64,000 nucleotides of DNA from Solimonas marina (GTDB taxonomy: Bacteria > Pseudomonadota > Gammaproteobacteria > Nevskiales > Nevskiaceae), in NCBI RefSeq assembly GCF_012241385.1, contig NZ_JAAVXB010000002.1:62001-126000 (forward strand). Direction: 5' to 3'. The notes beneath the pieces were generated by a model. The model did no database searches and had not been told where the DNA came from. It worked only from the letters and a program-made list of their open reading frames with translations. Shown in pieces: positions 53,301-59,779 of this stretch (position 1 is its first letter; each line of letters begins with the position of its first letter). Made by a program: the position numbers and the translations under genes.

Positions 53301-56300
53301 GGTCTGCGCCTCGGCGCGGTCGCCGACCGCGGTGCCGGTGCCGTGCGCTTCGACCAGGCCCAGCGTCGTCGGCCGGAAGCCGGCCTTGGCATAGGCACGG
53401 TCGAGCGCGCGCATCTGCCCTTCGCTGCGCGGTGCGGTCAGGCCCAGGGCCTTGCCGTCGCTGGAACCGGCGGTCGACTTGATGACCGCGTAGATGCGGT
53501 CGCCGGCCGCTTCGGCGTCGGCGAGGCGTTTCAGCGCGACGATCACCACGCCTTCGGAGATCGCGATGCCGTCGGCGCCTTCGTCGAAGGTACGTGGTTG
53601 ACCGGTCGGCGACAGCGCCTGGGTCTTGGCGAACGTGGTGAAGCCGTAGATCGACTGCGTGGTGTCGAAGCCGCCGGCCAGCACCATCGAGCTGCGTCCG
53701 GATTCGAGTTCCTCGACGGCGATGTTGATCGCCGCCAGCGACGACGCGCAGGCGGCGTCGACGGTCATGTTGATGCCGCCGAAATCGAGGCGGTTGGTGA
53801 TGCGCCCGGCGGCGACGTTCGGCAGCACGCCGGCGAACGATTCCTCGGTCCACTCCGGCAGGCGGTCGCGCACGTCGTCGGGAATGTCGGCGATGTAGCG
53901 CGGCATTTCCGAGCGCAGGCCGTATTGCAGGCCGAGTTCGCCCGCGCCACCGGACGAGCCGAGCACGACGGACGTGGTGTTGCGGTCGAAGCCGCCGCTG
54001 GCATAGCCGGCGTCGTCGAGCGCGCGGCTCGCGCCTTCCAGCGCCAGCAACTGCATGGGGTCGATCGACTTCATCGACTTCGGCGGAATGCCGAAGCGCA
54101 TCGGATCGAAGGCGATTTCTTCAAGGAAGCCGCCCCACTTCGAATAGACCTTGTCGCGGGTCTGGCGGTTCTCATCGAAGAACAGCTTCCAGTCCCAGCG
54201 CGATTCCGGCGCTTCGCGAATCACGCTGACCTTGTGCAGCACGTTGTGCCAGTAGTCGTCGGCGTTGTTCGCCTTCGGCAGCACGACGCCGATGCCGACG
54301 ATCGCGACATTGGCCGGCTTCGGCTCGCTGACCGGCGCGGCCGGCAGCAGTGCGTCGAGCGCGGCCTGGCCGCCGACGCTGACGTCGCGGTGCAAGGCTT
54401 CGACGGCGACCGGCGCCTGACGCAGCGTCGCCACCTGACCGATCATGTACATGCCGTCGCTGAGCTGGCGGTCGACGCCGTACTCGACGATGGTGCCGGA
54501 CTCGTCGCGATTGACGCCCTTGGACGCGATACGCAGGCGCCCGAGGTTGAGATCCTCGAGCACGTCGCGGATTTCCTCGGCGCTCTTGCCTTCGCGAATC
54601 AGTTGGCGGCGCTGCTCGAAGAAGTCGTGCGCGAATTGCGTGTCGGCGCAGCGCGTCGAATGGCCCGGGCCGGTTTCGAGATTCTTGGTGCGCTCGCACA
54701 GCAGCGCCTGCTCCTGGAAGCCGGCGACCACCGCGCCGCTGGAGACGATTTCCTGGGTGAACAGATAGGCGGTGCCCATCAGCGCGCCGACCTTGATGCC
54801 GCGTGCCGCCAGCGGCGCGGTCATCGCCGCGACCATCGCGCCGGAGCGCGCGTCGTGCACGCCGCCGGCGAACAGCACGTGGATGTCCTTGGCTTCGGTC
54901 GGCTTCACGTGCTCGAGCAGCACGTCGATCATTTCCTCCCACAGCGTGAAGCTCGCCAGCGGGCCGATGTGACCGCCGCATTCGCGGCCCTCGAACACGA
55001 AGCGCTTGGCCCCCTGTTCGAGATACATCTTCAGCAGTGCCGGCGCCGGCGCGTGGATATAGGTCTTGATGCCGCGGCTTTCGAATTCCGCAGCCTGATC
55101 CGGGCGGCCGCCGGCGATCAGCGCGAACGGCGGCTTGCACTGCCAGATCGCTTCGCATTGTTCGACGCGCAGTGCATGCGGGATGAAGCCGAGCAGGCCG
55201 ACGCCCCAAGGCTGGTCACCGATCGTCGCCGCGGTCTGTTCAAGCATCTCCTTGACCTGGCCGCCGCGCATCAGCGCCAGCGCCAGGAACGGCAACGCGC
55301 CGCCCTTGGCGACCTCGACGGCGAAGGCCGGCGAATCGGAGACGCGCGTCATCGGCCCCTGTGCGAGCGGGAAGCGCGTGCCATGCGACCTGGCCAGCGC
55401 GCCGTTTTCGTCGAGCACGTGCAGTTCGGCGGCCTGACGGATCTGCCGCAGGCTGTCGCGGCGCACGGCCTGCACGAACTTGGCGACATTGCCGTAGCGG
55501 CGGCGGAAGGCCTGTGCCAGGCCGATGCCCTGACCGAGCGGCAGCAGCGTGCTGCCATCGGCCGTCCAGCCGATGTGGCCGGCGGTGACGCTGCGCCAGT
55601 CGTCGAGCGCCAACTCGCCGCCTTCGGCGCGCCGCAGTTCGTCGTCGGCCGTTTTCAGCAATGGCGAACCGGGCCGCGCGTAGACGCGGCAGGGATGGTC
55701 GAGCAGTTCGCCGAGCAGGCGGGTTTCGGCACCGTTGAGGCGGCCGAGTTCGAGCTGCATGGTTTGCGGCAGTGGCGATTCGGCGAGCAACAGCAACTGA
55801 TCGTCGTAGATCACGCCGGCCGCGCCGGCGGCGCGTACCGCGGCGGCCGAATGCACGCCGACGCCGCCGAGCACGTAGAGCGGCAGCGTCGTGCGGCCCG
55901 CCAGCTTCTGCAACAGGATGTAGCTGGTGTATTCGCCGACCCAGCCGCCAGCCTCATGGCCACGCGCGACGATGCCGTCGCAGGCGGCCGCGGCAGCGAG
56001 TTGCGCCGGGTCGTTGATTTCCGCCCAGACCTTATCGTCGGCGCGCACGCCGGCGTCCTTGCGCAGCTTCTTGTAGTGGTCGCTGCCGCTCAGGATCAGC
56101 GTCACGCTGCGGGCGTCGGCGCCGTCGAGCAGCTTGCGCGCCAGCTTGACGCTGCCGGGGTGGATGCGCAGGCCGATGCGTGCATCGGGCATCGCGCAGA
56201 GCTGCGCGAAGTTGGCGGCCGCCTGCGCGGCATCGTGGACGAACTCGAGGTCGAGCAAACCGAGGCCGCCGTTGCGCGCAACGGCGACGGCGAGGCCGGC

Positions 56301-56369
56301 ATGCGGAAGATCGGCCGGCTGCAGGCCGATGACGTCGAAACGGCTCGTAAGAGTGCTGTGGTCCATCAT
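47301..56369 (-). CDS. PUFA-synthase-like megasynthase A: ER-ER-KS-AT-ACPx4-KR-DH
   Basis: A 3022-aa type I iterative synthase. Two nitronate-monooxygenase-type TIM barrels come first (about 1-330 with GHEAGGWVG, W143; 335-640 with GRECGGHIGP, H467), the enoyl-reductase type seen in PfaD. Next is the KS (683-1130; C874 in DAACASSL, VEAHGTGTAVGD, LLGHTKAAAG) and the AT (1245-1560; S1343 in GHSYGEYAAL, GAFHTELV suggesting malonyl). An Ala/Pro linker carries QQTMRQFLALQERVIQQFL. Four ACPs follow (LGIDSIKRVEIL Ser at 1806, 1917, 2027, 2133), then the KR (GGARGI near 2438, Y2622 in SDYASANEAL) and the DH (H2757 in DHCMDGKAVVP). No thioesterase is visible. A likely GGAG ribosome-binding site precedes the ATG-ATG start. 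It reads as a PfaD-PfaA fusion. Confidence 0.93.
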   Translation of the reverse strand: MMDHSTLTSRFDVIGLQPADLPHAGLAVAVARNGGLGLLDLEFVHDAAQAAANFAQLCAMPDARIGLRIHPGSVKLARKLLDGADARSVTLILSGSDHYKKLRKDAGVRADDKVWAEINDPAQLAAAAACDGIVARGHEAGGWVGEYTSYILLQKLAGRTTLPLYVLGGVGVHSAAAVRAAGAAGVIYDDQLLLLAESPLPQTMQLELGRLNGAETRLLGELLDHPCRVYARPGSPLLKTADDELRRAEGGELALDDWRSVTAGHIGWTADGSTLLPLGQGIGLAQAFRRRYGNVAKFVQAVRRDSLRQIRQAAELHVLDENGALARSHGTRFPLAQGPMTRVSDSPAFAVEVAKGGALPFLALALMRGGQVKEMLEQTAATIGDQPWGVGLLGFIPHALRVEQCEAIWQCKPPFALIAGGRPDQAAEFESRGIKTYIHAPAPALLKMYLEQGAKRFVFEGRECGGHIGPLASFTLWEEMIDVLLEHVKPTEAKDIHVLFAGGVHDARSGAMVAAMTAPLAARGIKVGALMGTAYLFTQEIVSSGAVVAGFQEQALLCERTKNLETGPGHSTRCADTQFAHDFFEQRRQLIREGKSAEEIRDVLEDLNLGRLRIASKGVNRDESGTIVEYGVDRQLSDGMYMIGQVATLRQAPVAVEALHRDVSVGGQAALDALLPAAPVSEPKPANVAIVGIGVVLPKANNADDYWHNVLHKVSVIREAPESRWDWKLFFDENRQTRDKVYSKWGGFLEEIAFDPMRFGIPPKSMKSIDPMQLLALEGASRALDDAGYASGGFDRNTTSVVLGSSGGAGELGLQYGLRSEMPRYIADIPDDVRDRLPEWTEESFAGVLPNVAAGRITNRLDFGGINMTVDAACASSLAAINIAVEELESGRSSMVLAGGFDTTQSIYGFTTFAKTQALSPTGQPRTFDEGADGIAISEGVVIVALKRLADAEAAGDRIYAVIKSTAGSSDGKALGLTAPRSEGQMRALDRAYAKAGFRPTTLGLVEAHGTGTAVGDRAEAQTITRALANENAVPKSVALGSVKTLLGHTKAAAGVAGLTKVALSLYHRTLPAHHGVTQPIAPIADPKSAVYLLKNPKPWVASPDHPRRGASSAFGFGGTNFHAVLEEYVGHGGGGAAGAEHWPHELCVFRAADIATLTRDVEALLPKLVEGGRLPLGELALLLAREAEARRAQPVSAAIVANSITGLASDLQTLLAHLREAKPLPPHIRLQQTTPSDAPPVAFVFPGQGAQYVDMGREAALYCDEVREALELADRTLRDTLAQPLSHYVLPPSAFDDDTEAAQKRALTDTRVAQPALGALALGYFNLARRLGLSATAAAGHSYGEYAALMAAGVLAPSDFLKLSAIRGSAMADASNGPVAGTMAAVQARREAVLPLLEGCDGVVVANHNAPEQCVISGPKAGVEQAVQKLAAAQLRAVMLPVSGAFHTELVAPAKAPLSAAIAETAFKPAQLTAWSNGTAQPYPSSAEAMRKQLDSHLLGSVEFVSEIEAMYAAGTRVFVELGAKSICSNMIRQTLAGKDALAISLDANGGGLRGLLIGLAELFTAGVAWQPTALFAGRALALLDRTQLDALAQPPTLAKHVWMLSGGCARPLSDPELKAGSLPPLTAATAAQQREARRQALIASAPRPAATTAPTAAPVASSAALPSTSTPPAMPAVPSALGTDAMLAYQQTMRQFLALQERVIQQFLGGSAGASMPAMPNLPIATPTTAPAAAVAAPVAAPPAAAPIVTQAPPAAPVPVPIAVPVAAFDAKRVLLDIVADRTGYPHDMLALDADLEADLGIDSIKRVEILGALQKAMPADAGAAMQSAMERFTKAKSLDAILAEAAPFIASAAPATAAAAATPAAVTASAPAAPAAPAIDLQGLLTGIVAERTGYPPEMLALDADLEADLGIDSIKRVEILGALQKALPAEVGAAMQNGMERFTKAKTLDTILAEAKALMPSGAAALAPAAPSVTAASIPANVAVAPAIDLQALLTGIVAERTGYPPEMLALDADLEADLGIDSIKRVEILGGLQKLLPAAQAEAMQAQMERFTKAKSLQAILDAHAAIGGSAAPVAAAVSPAPVAVAAPAASSFDARDALLTIVAERTGYPPDMLSDDADLEADLGIDSIKRVEILGAFQKLLPAATASAMQSAMERFTKAKSLAAIVAAYRELATDAPATTAPLATTAATPTALATATVAATIPRYLIKSQPMPLPGTRTALSGLVLVIGGPAGIVDALRTLLPASGVTPVFTDASGAEALNAAIAAAQAQHGDVRGVLHLHGLVGEDVTSAAQWQALGERCVLSLFHTAKALEAQLDKLHLIAATRLGGTLGRDAFGSGAPLAGGVTGLTNCLRHEYPDAQARTVDFDGQNDQQIAEMLVAELLTRDTQPEAGYIGTERYGSVTVEQAATEHAFAPKLKPEAGWVLLVTGGARGITAEILEELAVPGLRYVLLGRTAEPAAEAASTAALATAAELRKALLSAAIARGEKPKPVEIDRAVSRLMVDREIRGNLAKLRAEGAEVEYLACDVRDTDAFAAVIDGLYARHGRIDAVIHGAGVIEDKLLRDKTAESFGRVFGTKLDPVYTMLAKLKPDSLKWLSFFTSVAGRYGNRGQSDYASANEALNRIAWATSRAWPNTRVFAVNWGPWDAGMASEGVKAAFREKGMEPIPVAAGRRFFADELAYGTKQDVEIVAGYGPWRLFGPSADTPNADDAGTDSGYPLIRDALRMGPGGNMTFDHVFTLDSDPYLIDHCMDGKAVVPAAGALEYMAQFVGAAWPGWYVVGMRDVRQLGGIVLEGGHRAVQLRARASSHSDMHGQTVTVEIIDTQRKLPLYRATAVLLQQIPEAPLAQAPVLPGDGIAIAAADAYHEHLFHGPRFQLIQRIDKLHGGGIEVTVQPSQIASFLDGTGGRWVFDLGLMDVPPQLAFVWARTQHDKGALPAGFGSVSRYGDAPLSGPLKLIMRLKPAPHEHAIAYDVDIIDAQGRLRIAIVDGMSTMSANLNKLAPTHRDFIAGLQA
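49845..51060 (-). repeat. Tandem ACP-coding repeats (four units of 318-333 bp)
   Basis: The conserved LGIDSIKRVEIL codons recur with the GATCGAGTC core at 50949, 50616, 50286 and 49968, giving spacings of 333, 330 and 318 bp. Units are separated by Ala/Pro/Val-rich linkers. This is the internal carrier-protein array of megasynthase A and the most similar repeated DNA in the window. It is prone to unit loss or gain by recombination. Confidence 0.93.
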
Positions 56370-56411
56370 GGGGGATGCTCCAGCGCCGGCGTCGTGCGGG
56401 GGTGTCGTGGG

Positions 56412-57227
56412 CTATTTCTTCTTGCCTTCCAGGAACGGCACTTCGAGCACCTTCTCGTGCACGATGGGGCCGTGGCCGAAATAGCCGCCTTCACCGAAGC
56501 ATTCGCCGTGATCTGCGGTGATGATGAAATGCGTGCCTTTCGGCGCCTTTTCGATCAGGTTGTCGAGCACGCCGTCGACGTATTCGACGGTCTTGATCTG
56601 CTGCTTGTGCAGATCGCGCATCTGCTCGTCGTCGAAGAACTGGTCTTCCTTGCCGGCGCCCAGCTCATCGTCCATATGCTTGAACACGCCATGCACGCCG
56701 GAGATGTGCGGCAGCGACTTGCCGTCCAGCATGTACGGGTAATGCGTTTCGCCGAGGTTGAGGAAATGGAAGCTCGGCTCGTCTTCGTCGAACTCGATTT
56801 CCTTGACCATGCCGGCGAAGTCGTTGTGATTCGCCATCAGCTTGTAATCGTCGAAGTGCCGGTTCAGATGGCTCATCGGATTGAGCACCGGCATCGACAC
56901 GCGGCCGACCGTGCGGTAGCCCTGATCCTGCAGCACTTTCGGCAGCGACAGCTGCGGCACGAAGCTCTTGAACGACAGGCCGTCGATGCCGAGGCGGTCG
57001 ACCCACTTCACGAAGTCCTGCTTGTAGACCTCGGACGCGAACACGTTGCGCGGGCTGGTGTGCGGGATCATGCCCATCAGATACGTGTAGTGCGACGGGC
57101 TGGTCCACGACGCGTACGCATAGCGCGCTTCACCGGCGCCGATGCGGTCCATGTGCGGCGTCTTGGCGGCCTTGTAGCTGTCGAAGCGGCAGCTGTCCAT
57201 GATGATGAAGACGAGATCGTTGCTCAT
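56412..57227 (-). CDS. Sulfatase-like alkaline-phosphatase-superfamily enzyme
   Basis: A 271-aa compact metalloenzyme, the first gene of the minus-strand biosynthetic operon. Metal-ligand motifs are FIIMDSCRFDSY (D11), FIITADHGECFGEGGYFGHG and the following His. The nucleophile region is ASWTSPSHYTYLMG, where T42 occupies the position of formylglycine-Cys in true sulfatases; without Cys or Ser there, sulfatase activity is doubtful. It resembles small sulfatase-family phospho-transferases or hydrolases. There is no signal peptide. The start is the ATG before SNDLVFIIMD; the longer frame runs through non-conserved leader. The second AP-fold enzyme is encoded after the two synthases, so the pair brackets them. 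Confidence 0.82.
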   Translation of the reverse strand: MSNDLVFIIMDSCRFDSYKAAKTPHMDRIGAGEARYAYASWTSPSHYTYLMGMIPHTSPRNVFASEVYKQDFVKWVDRLGIDGLSFKSFVPQLSLPKVLQDQGYRTVGRVSMPVLNPMSHLNRHFDDYKLMANHNDFAGMVKEIEFDEDEPSFHFLNLGETHYPYMLDGKSLPHISGVHGVFKHMDDELGAGKEDQFFDDEQMRDLHKQQIKTVEYVDGVLDNLIEKAPKGTHFIITADHGECFGEGGYFGHGPIVHEKVLEVPFLEGKKK

Positions 57228-57618
57228 GTGGGGGATCGTGAAGACTTGAGTGCGAAAGGCTGATGGGTATGGCCGCGCACCAGGCGCGGAGCAGGTGAGG
57301 AGACAAGAAGAGTTGGAATACGCAATCGTCGCGTGACGTGCAGCGAGACGCCGTATCAGACCGATTGCAATCGGGTGCCGTCCGCGCCCTCCCAGGCGTG
57401 CATAACGCGCGTGCACACGCCTGCGGCGCGTGCAGAATTCCATGCATCCCCAACCCCTGGATATTAGGTAACACAGGAAACTACCCTCGGCTGTAAGAGA
57501 TTTCCGCAGCTTGCGTAGTTCACGCAGAGTTCGCCGTAAACTCGTACGGCAAGTGTCTGGAAGCTCGTAGGAAATTTCAGATTTCGCCGTTTGTCGGGGA
57601 CGAACGGCGGCGCAGTTG
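57228..57618 (-). promoter_or_regulatory. Upstream region of the megasynthase operon
   Basis: This 391-bp gap between apaH (minus) and the first operon gene has lower GC than its flanks and no convincing gene. It contains TGCGT-AGTTC-ACGCA (57512-57526) and a TTCGCCGT...ACGGCAA inverted pair (57530-57552), possible regulator sites. A weak promoter-like pair on the minus strand, TTACAG-N17-TGTTAC (about 57470-57497), would leave a leader of roughly 240 bp. None of these is strong on its own. Confidence 0.35.
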
Positions 57619-58458
57619 CTAGCCGGTAATTGGGCTTTCCGCGCGGGCTGCGGCGACATCGAAAACGCTTCCGTCGTCGAGTCGCAGGGCGGTCAACCGG
57701 CCGCCCCAGACATAGCCGGTGTCGAGTCCGTAAACGCCGTATTCGGGCCAATGCACGTGGCCAAGTGTCGACCAGTGGCCGAAGACGATGGTGCTGCGGC
57801 GGGAGCGCCGGCCCGGAACGGCGAACCACGGCAACAGCCCGTCAGGTGCACCGTCAATGCCGCGTTTGTAGCGGAAGTCGAAGTCGCCGCCCGCTGTGCA
57901 GAAGCGTGCGCGCGTCAGGATATTGATGACGGCGCGCGTACGCGCAGGTCCCTCAAGGGTATCGGACCAGCGACGCGGTTCGTTGCCGTACATCTGATCG
58001 GCAAAGGCGGCGAAGCGCTGCTCGTCGGCGATGACGGCCTGCGCTGCGCCGGCCAGTGCCAGTGTCTGGCGCTGAGTCCATTGTGGCGCCAGCCCCGCGT
58101 GGATCAGCAGCCCCCTTTTTTCGGGGAGGCGGCAGGCCAGCGGCTGACGCCGTAACCAGTCGAGCAGGCGGCCGGCGTCGGGGGCATCGAAGATCGCGTC
58201 AAGCCGGTCCTCGGGCTTGCCGCGTTCGCCGCGCGCCGCCAGCGCCAGCAGGTTCAGGTCGTGATTGCCGAGCACGCAGTGCGTGCCTCGCCCAAGCGCT
58301 TGAACGAAGCGCAGCGCCTCCAGCGACTCAGGGCCGCGGGCGACGAGGTCACCGGCGAACAGCAGGTGGTCGCGGTCGGCGCGGTAGCGAATTTTCGATA
58401 GCAGGGCTTCGAGACCGCTAAAGCATCCCTGCAAATCGCCGATGACATAGGTGGACAT
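57619..58458 (-). CDS. apaH: Symmetrical bis(5'-nucleosyl)-tetraphosphatase ApaH
   Basis: A 279-aa calcineurin-type metallophosphatase hydrolysing Ap4A to ADP and removing Np4-type RNA caps. The metal motifs are YVIGDLQGCF (D-x-Q variant), LLFAGDLVARGP, CVLGNHDLNLLALAARG, LLIHAGLAPQW and IVFGHWSTLG. The length matches E. coli ApaH. It is not in the usual ksgA-apaG-apaH cluster here but isolated between the synthase operon and the pilus locus. No terminator is evident after it, so read-through into the operon promoter region is possible. Confidence 0.95.
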   Translation of the reverse strand: MSTYVIGDLQGCFSGLEALLSKIRYRADRDHLLFAGDLVARGPESLEALRFVQALGRGTHCVLGNHDLNLLALAARGERGKPEDRLDAIFDAPDAGRLLDWLRRQPLACRLPEKRGLLIHAGLAPQWTQRQTLALAGAAQAVIADEQRFAAFADQMYGNEPRRWSDTLEGPARTRAVINILTRARFCTAGGDFDFRYKRGIDGAPDGLLPWFAVPGRRSRRSTIVFGHWSTLGHVHWPEYGVYGLDTGYVWGGRLTALRLDDGSVFDVAAARAESPITG

Positions 58459-58572
58459 CGTGCTTGGCGTGTTCTCGATCTGGCCGGCAGTCGGCGAAGG
58501 CCCGCGTCGTTGTCGGTTGCAACCCTTAGTTTAACGAGGTCGAGGCGGGTTCCGGCGGCTCAGGGGTCATGA

Positions 58573-58604
58573 TGGATATCCAGCAGCCGTTGTGGGATAT
58601 ATCC
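58573..58604 (+). promoter_or_regulatory. Pair of 10-bp palindromes upstream of flp
   Basis: TGGATATCCA (58573-58582) and GGATATATCC (58595-58604) have centres 22 bp apart, about two helical turns, and lie some 95 bp upstream of the predicted flp promoter. The spacing suits a dimeric regulator bound twice on one face of the DNA. The regulator is unknown. The rest of the 58459-58811 gap holds the promoter described separately and no gene I can support. Confidence 0.35.
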
Positions 58605-58698
58605 TGACAGGGGATCGCTGATGGGAGACCAGCGGCGGTTCACGGGGGATGAACGGTCCTGCGCCGATAAACGGTACCGATCAACGGTTTGGCGAGCT

Positions 58699-58727
58699 TT
58701 GACGGGCGTCAAGGCGCGCTTGATAGT
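58699..58727 (+). promoter_or_regulatory. Candidate sigma-70 promoter of flp
   Basis: TTGACG (58699-58704), a 17-bp spacer and GATAGT (58722-58727) match the -35/-10 consensus at five and four positions. The -35 box is the left arm of a perfect TTGACG-GG-CGTCAA palindrome (58699-58712), which could be an operator. The predicted transcript would have a leader of about 75-80 bases before the flp ATG. Confidence 0.5.
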
Positions 58728-58811
58728 ACGTACACGGTCGATCGGGCCGGGGACGGGATGACGGACGCGGACGAGCCGCCAAGTCAGGATGACACTTTCA
58801 GGAGCAATGCC

Positions 58812-58988
58812 ATGCTGGACAAAGTGACGAATTTTCTGCGGGACGAGGAAGGGGCCAGCGCCGTTGAGTACGCGCTGATCATCGGTCTGATCGCTATAGC
58901 CATCATTGTGGTGCTGGGCACGATGAGCGGTAGCCTGCAGACCCTTTTCGGCAATGCGGCTACTGCGCTGGATGGCGCGGCTAACTAG
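58812..58988 (+). CDS. flp: Flp-type IVb pilin
   Basis: A 58-aa prepilin. After a short charged leader (MLDKVTNFLRDEEG), the processing site G|ASAVEYALI carries the Flp signature with the conserved Glu and Tyr. A hydrophobic helix (ALIIGLIAIAIIVVLG) and a short C-terminal tail follow. Cleavage after G14 by the downstream A24 peptidase would give a 44-aa major pilin. The ATG at 58812 is chosen because it gives the normal leader and follows AGGAG at eight bases; the longer frame to 58689 has an unrelated N-terminus. Confidence 0.95.
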   Translation: MLDKVTNFLRDEEGASAVEYALIIGLIAIAIIVVLGTMSGSLQTLFGNAATALDGAAN

Positions 58989-59021
58989 TAATAGAGAGCG
59001 TCGCTTTACCTCAAGCGGCTA

Positions 59022-59471
59022 ATGGCGATCGCTGTCACCTTGCTGATCTGGGCGGCGGCAGTTGCATGGAGTGACTGGTCTCGGCGGCGTGTCCCCAACG
59101 TTGCGTTGTTATTGGTCCTGGTTCCCGCAGTCCTGGCCCTCATCGTTGAGGGCCAGGGGCTGCTGGGCCAACGCTGGGTTAGCAGCCTCGTTGGGTTTGG
59201 ACTGGTGTTTGCGTTGACGCTTCCGGGGTATGTCGTGAGCCGTCTCGGCGCTGGCGACGTCAAGCTTGCGGCACTGATGGGTTTGCTGCTCGGCGGCTGG
59301 GCAGGCTTGGAAATGCTGTTGCTGGCGGCGCTGTTGATGGGCGTTGCGGCGGTCGCCATGCTGATGATGAAGCTGCCTCGGCAGGCGCGCTTTCCGGCGG
59401 CGCCGATGTTTGCTTTGGCATTTGTCATCGAGATGTTTTCGGGGCCGTGGCTGTTTGCGGCTGCGCATTGA
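59022..59471 (+). CDS. cpaA: A24 prepilin peptidase CpaA/TadV
   Basis: A 149-aa polytopic membrane aspartyl protease that cleaves Flp prepilin. The two catalytic aspartates are in AWSDWSRRRVPN (about residue 18) and LGAGDVKLAAL (GxGD, about 78). Four to five hydrophobic helices are visible, and there is no methyltransferase domain, which is normal for the short TadV type. It lies 33 bp after flp, so co-transcription is likely. Confidence 0.92.
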   Translation: MAIAVTLLIWAAAVAWSDWSRRRVPNVALLLVLVPAVLALIVEGQGLLGQRWVSSLVGFGLVFALTLPGYVVSRLGAGDVKLAALMGLLLGGWAGLEMLLLAALLMGVAAVAMLMMKLPRQARFPAAPMFALAFVIEMFSGPWLFAAAH

Positions 59472-59779
59472 GGTAGGTCGGTGCGGTTGTGCTTTCCGAA
59501 AATGGTGAAGTCGCCGGGATATTGGCCTGGCCGTCGGGGCATGCCGAAAGGTTTCTACTTGTCAGGCGTCAGGGTTTTCCTGAAGCTGTTGGTCGTGTCA
59601 CGACATCCCGCTTAGCAGTTCAGCGGAGCCGTGTGTCGGGCCTGGCCTGAGATGAAGCACCGAGTTGCGGCAGTTTGGTTGTGATGCAGGCGCGAGCGGG
59701 GTGGGTCGTTGTCGCGAATCCGACAGCCCGCGTTTGAAGTCCGGCGAAGGCCACCCTTAGGTGGGAAGGGGATAGAAGC
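59472..59779 (+). other. Gap between cpaA and cpaB
   Basis: I see no gene in these 308 bp. A perfect GTCGTG-T-CACGAC palindrome lies at 59592-59604 and a small CCACC-CTTA-GGTGG hairpin at 59751-59764, immediately before the AAGGGGA ribosome-binding site of cpaB, where it could affect access to that site. No intrinsic terminator and no convincing promoter can be read, although the gap length suggests that cpaB onward may be a separate transcript. Confidence 0.4.

Noticed and set aside
56412-57227. Calling the first operon gene a true arylsulfatase
   Set aside because: The formylglycine position is Thr (WTSPSHY), with no Cys or Ser in a CxPxR context, so sulfatase chemistry is not supported.
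52716-57263. A 1515-codon open frame on the plus strand, antisense to megasynthase A
   Set aside because: Its translation is Arg/Gln/Val/Ala/Asp-rich with no domain and lies opposite a multi-domain enzyme with intact active sites. In GC-rich DNA the antisense frame of a long gene often lacks stops.
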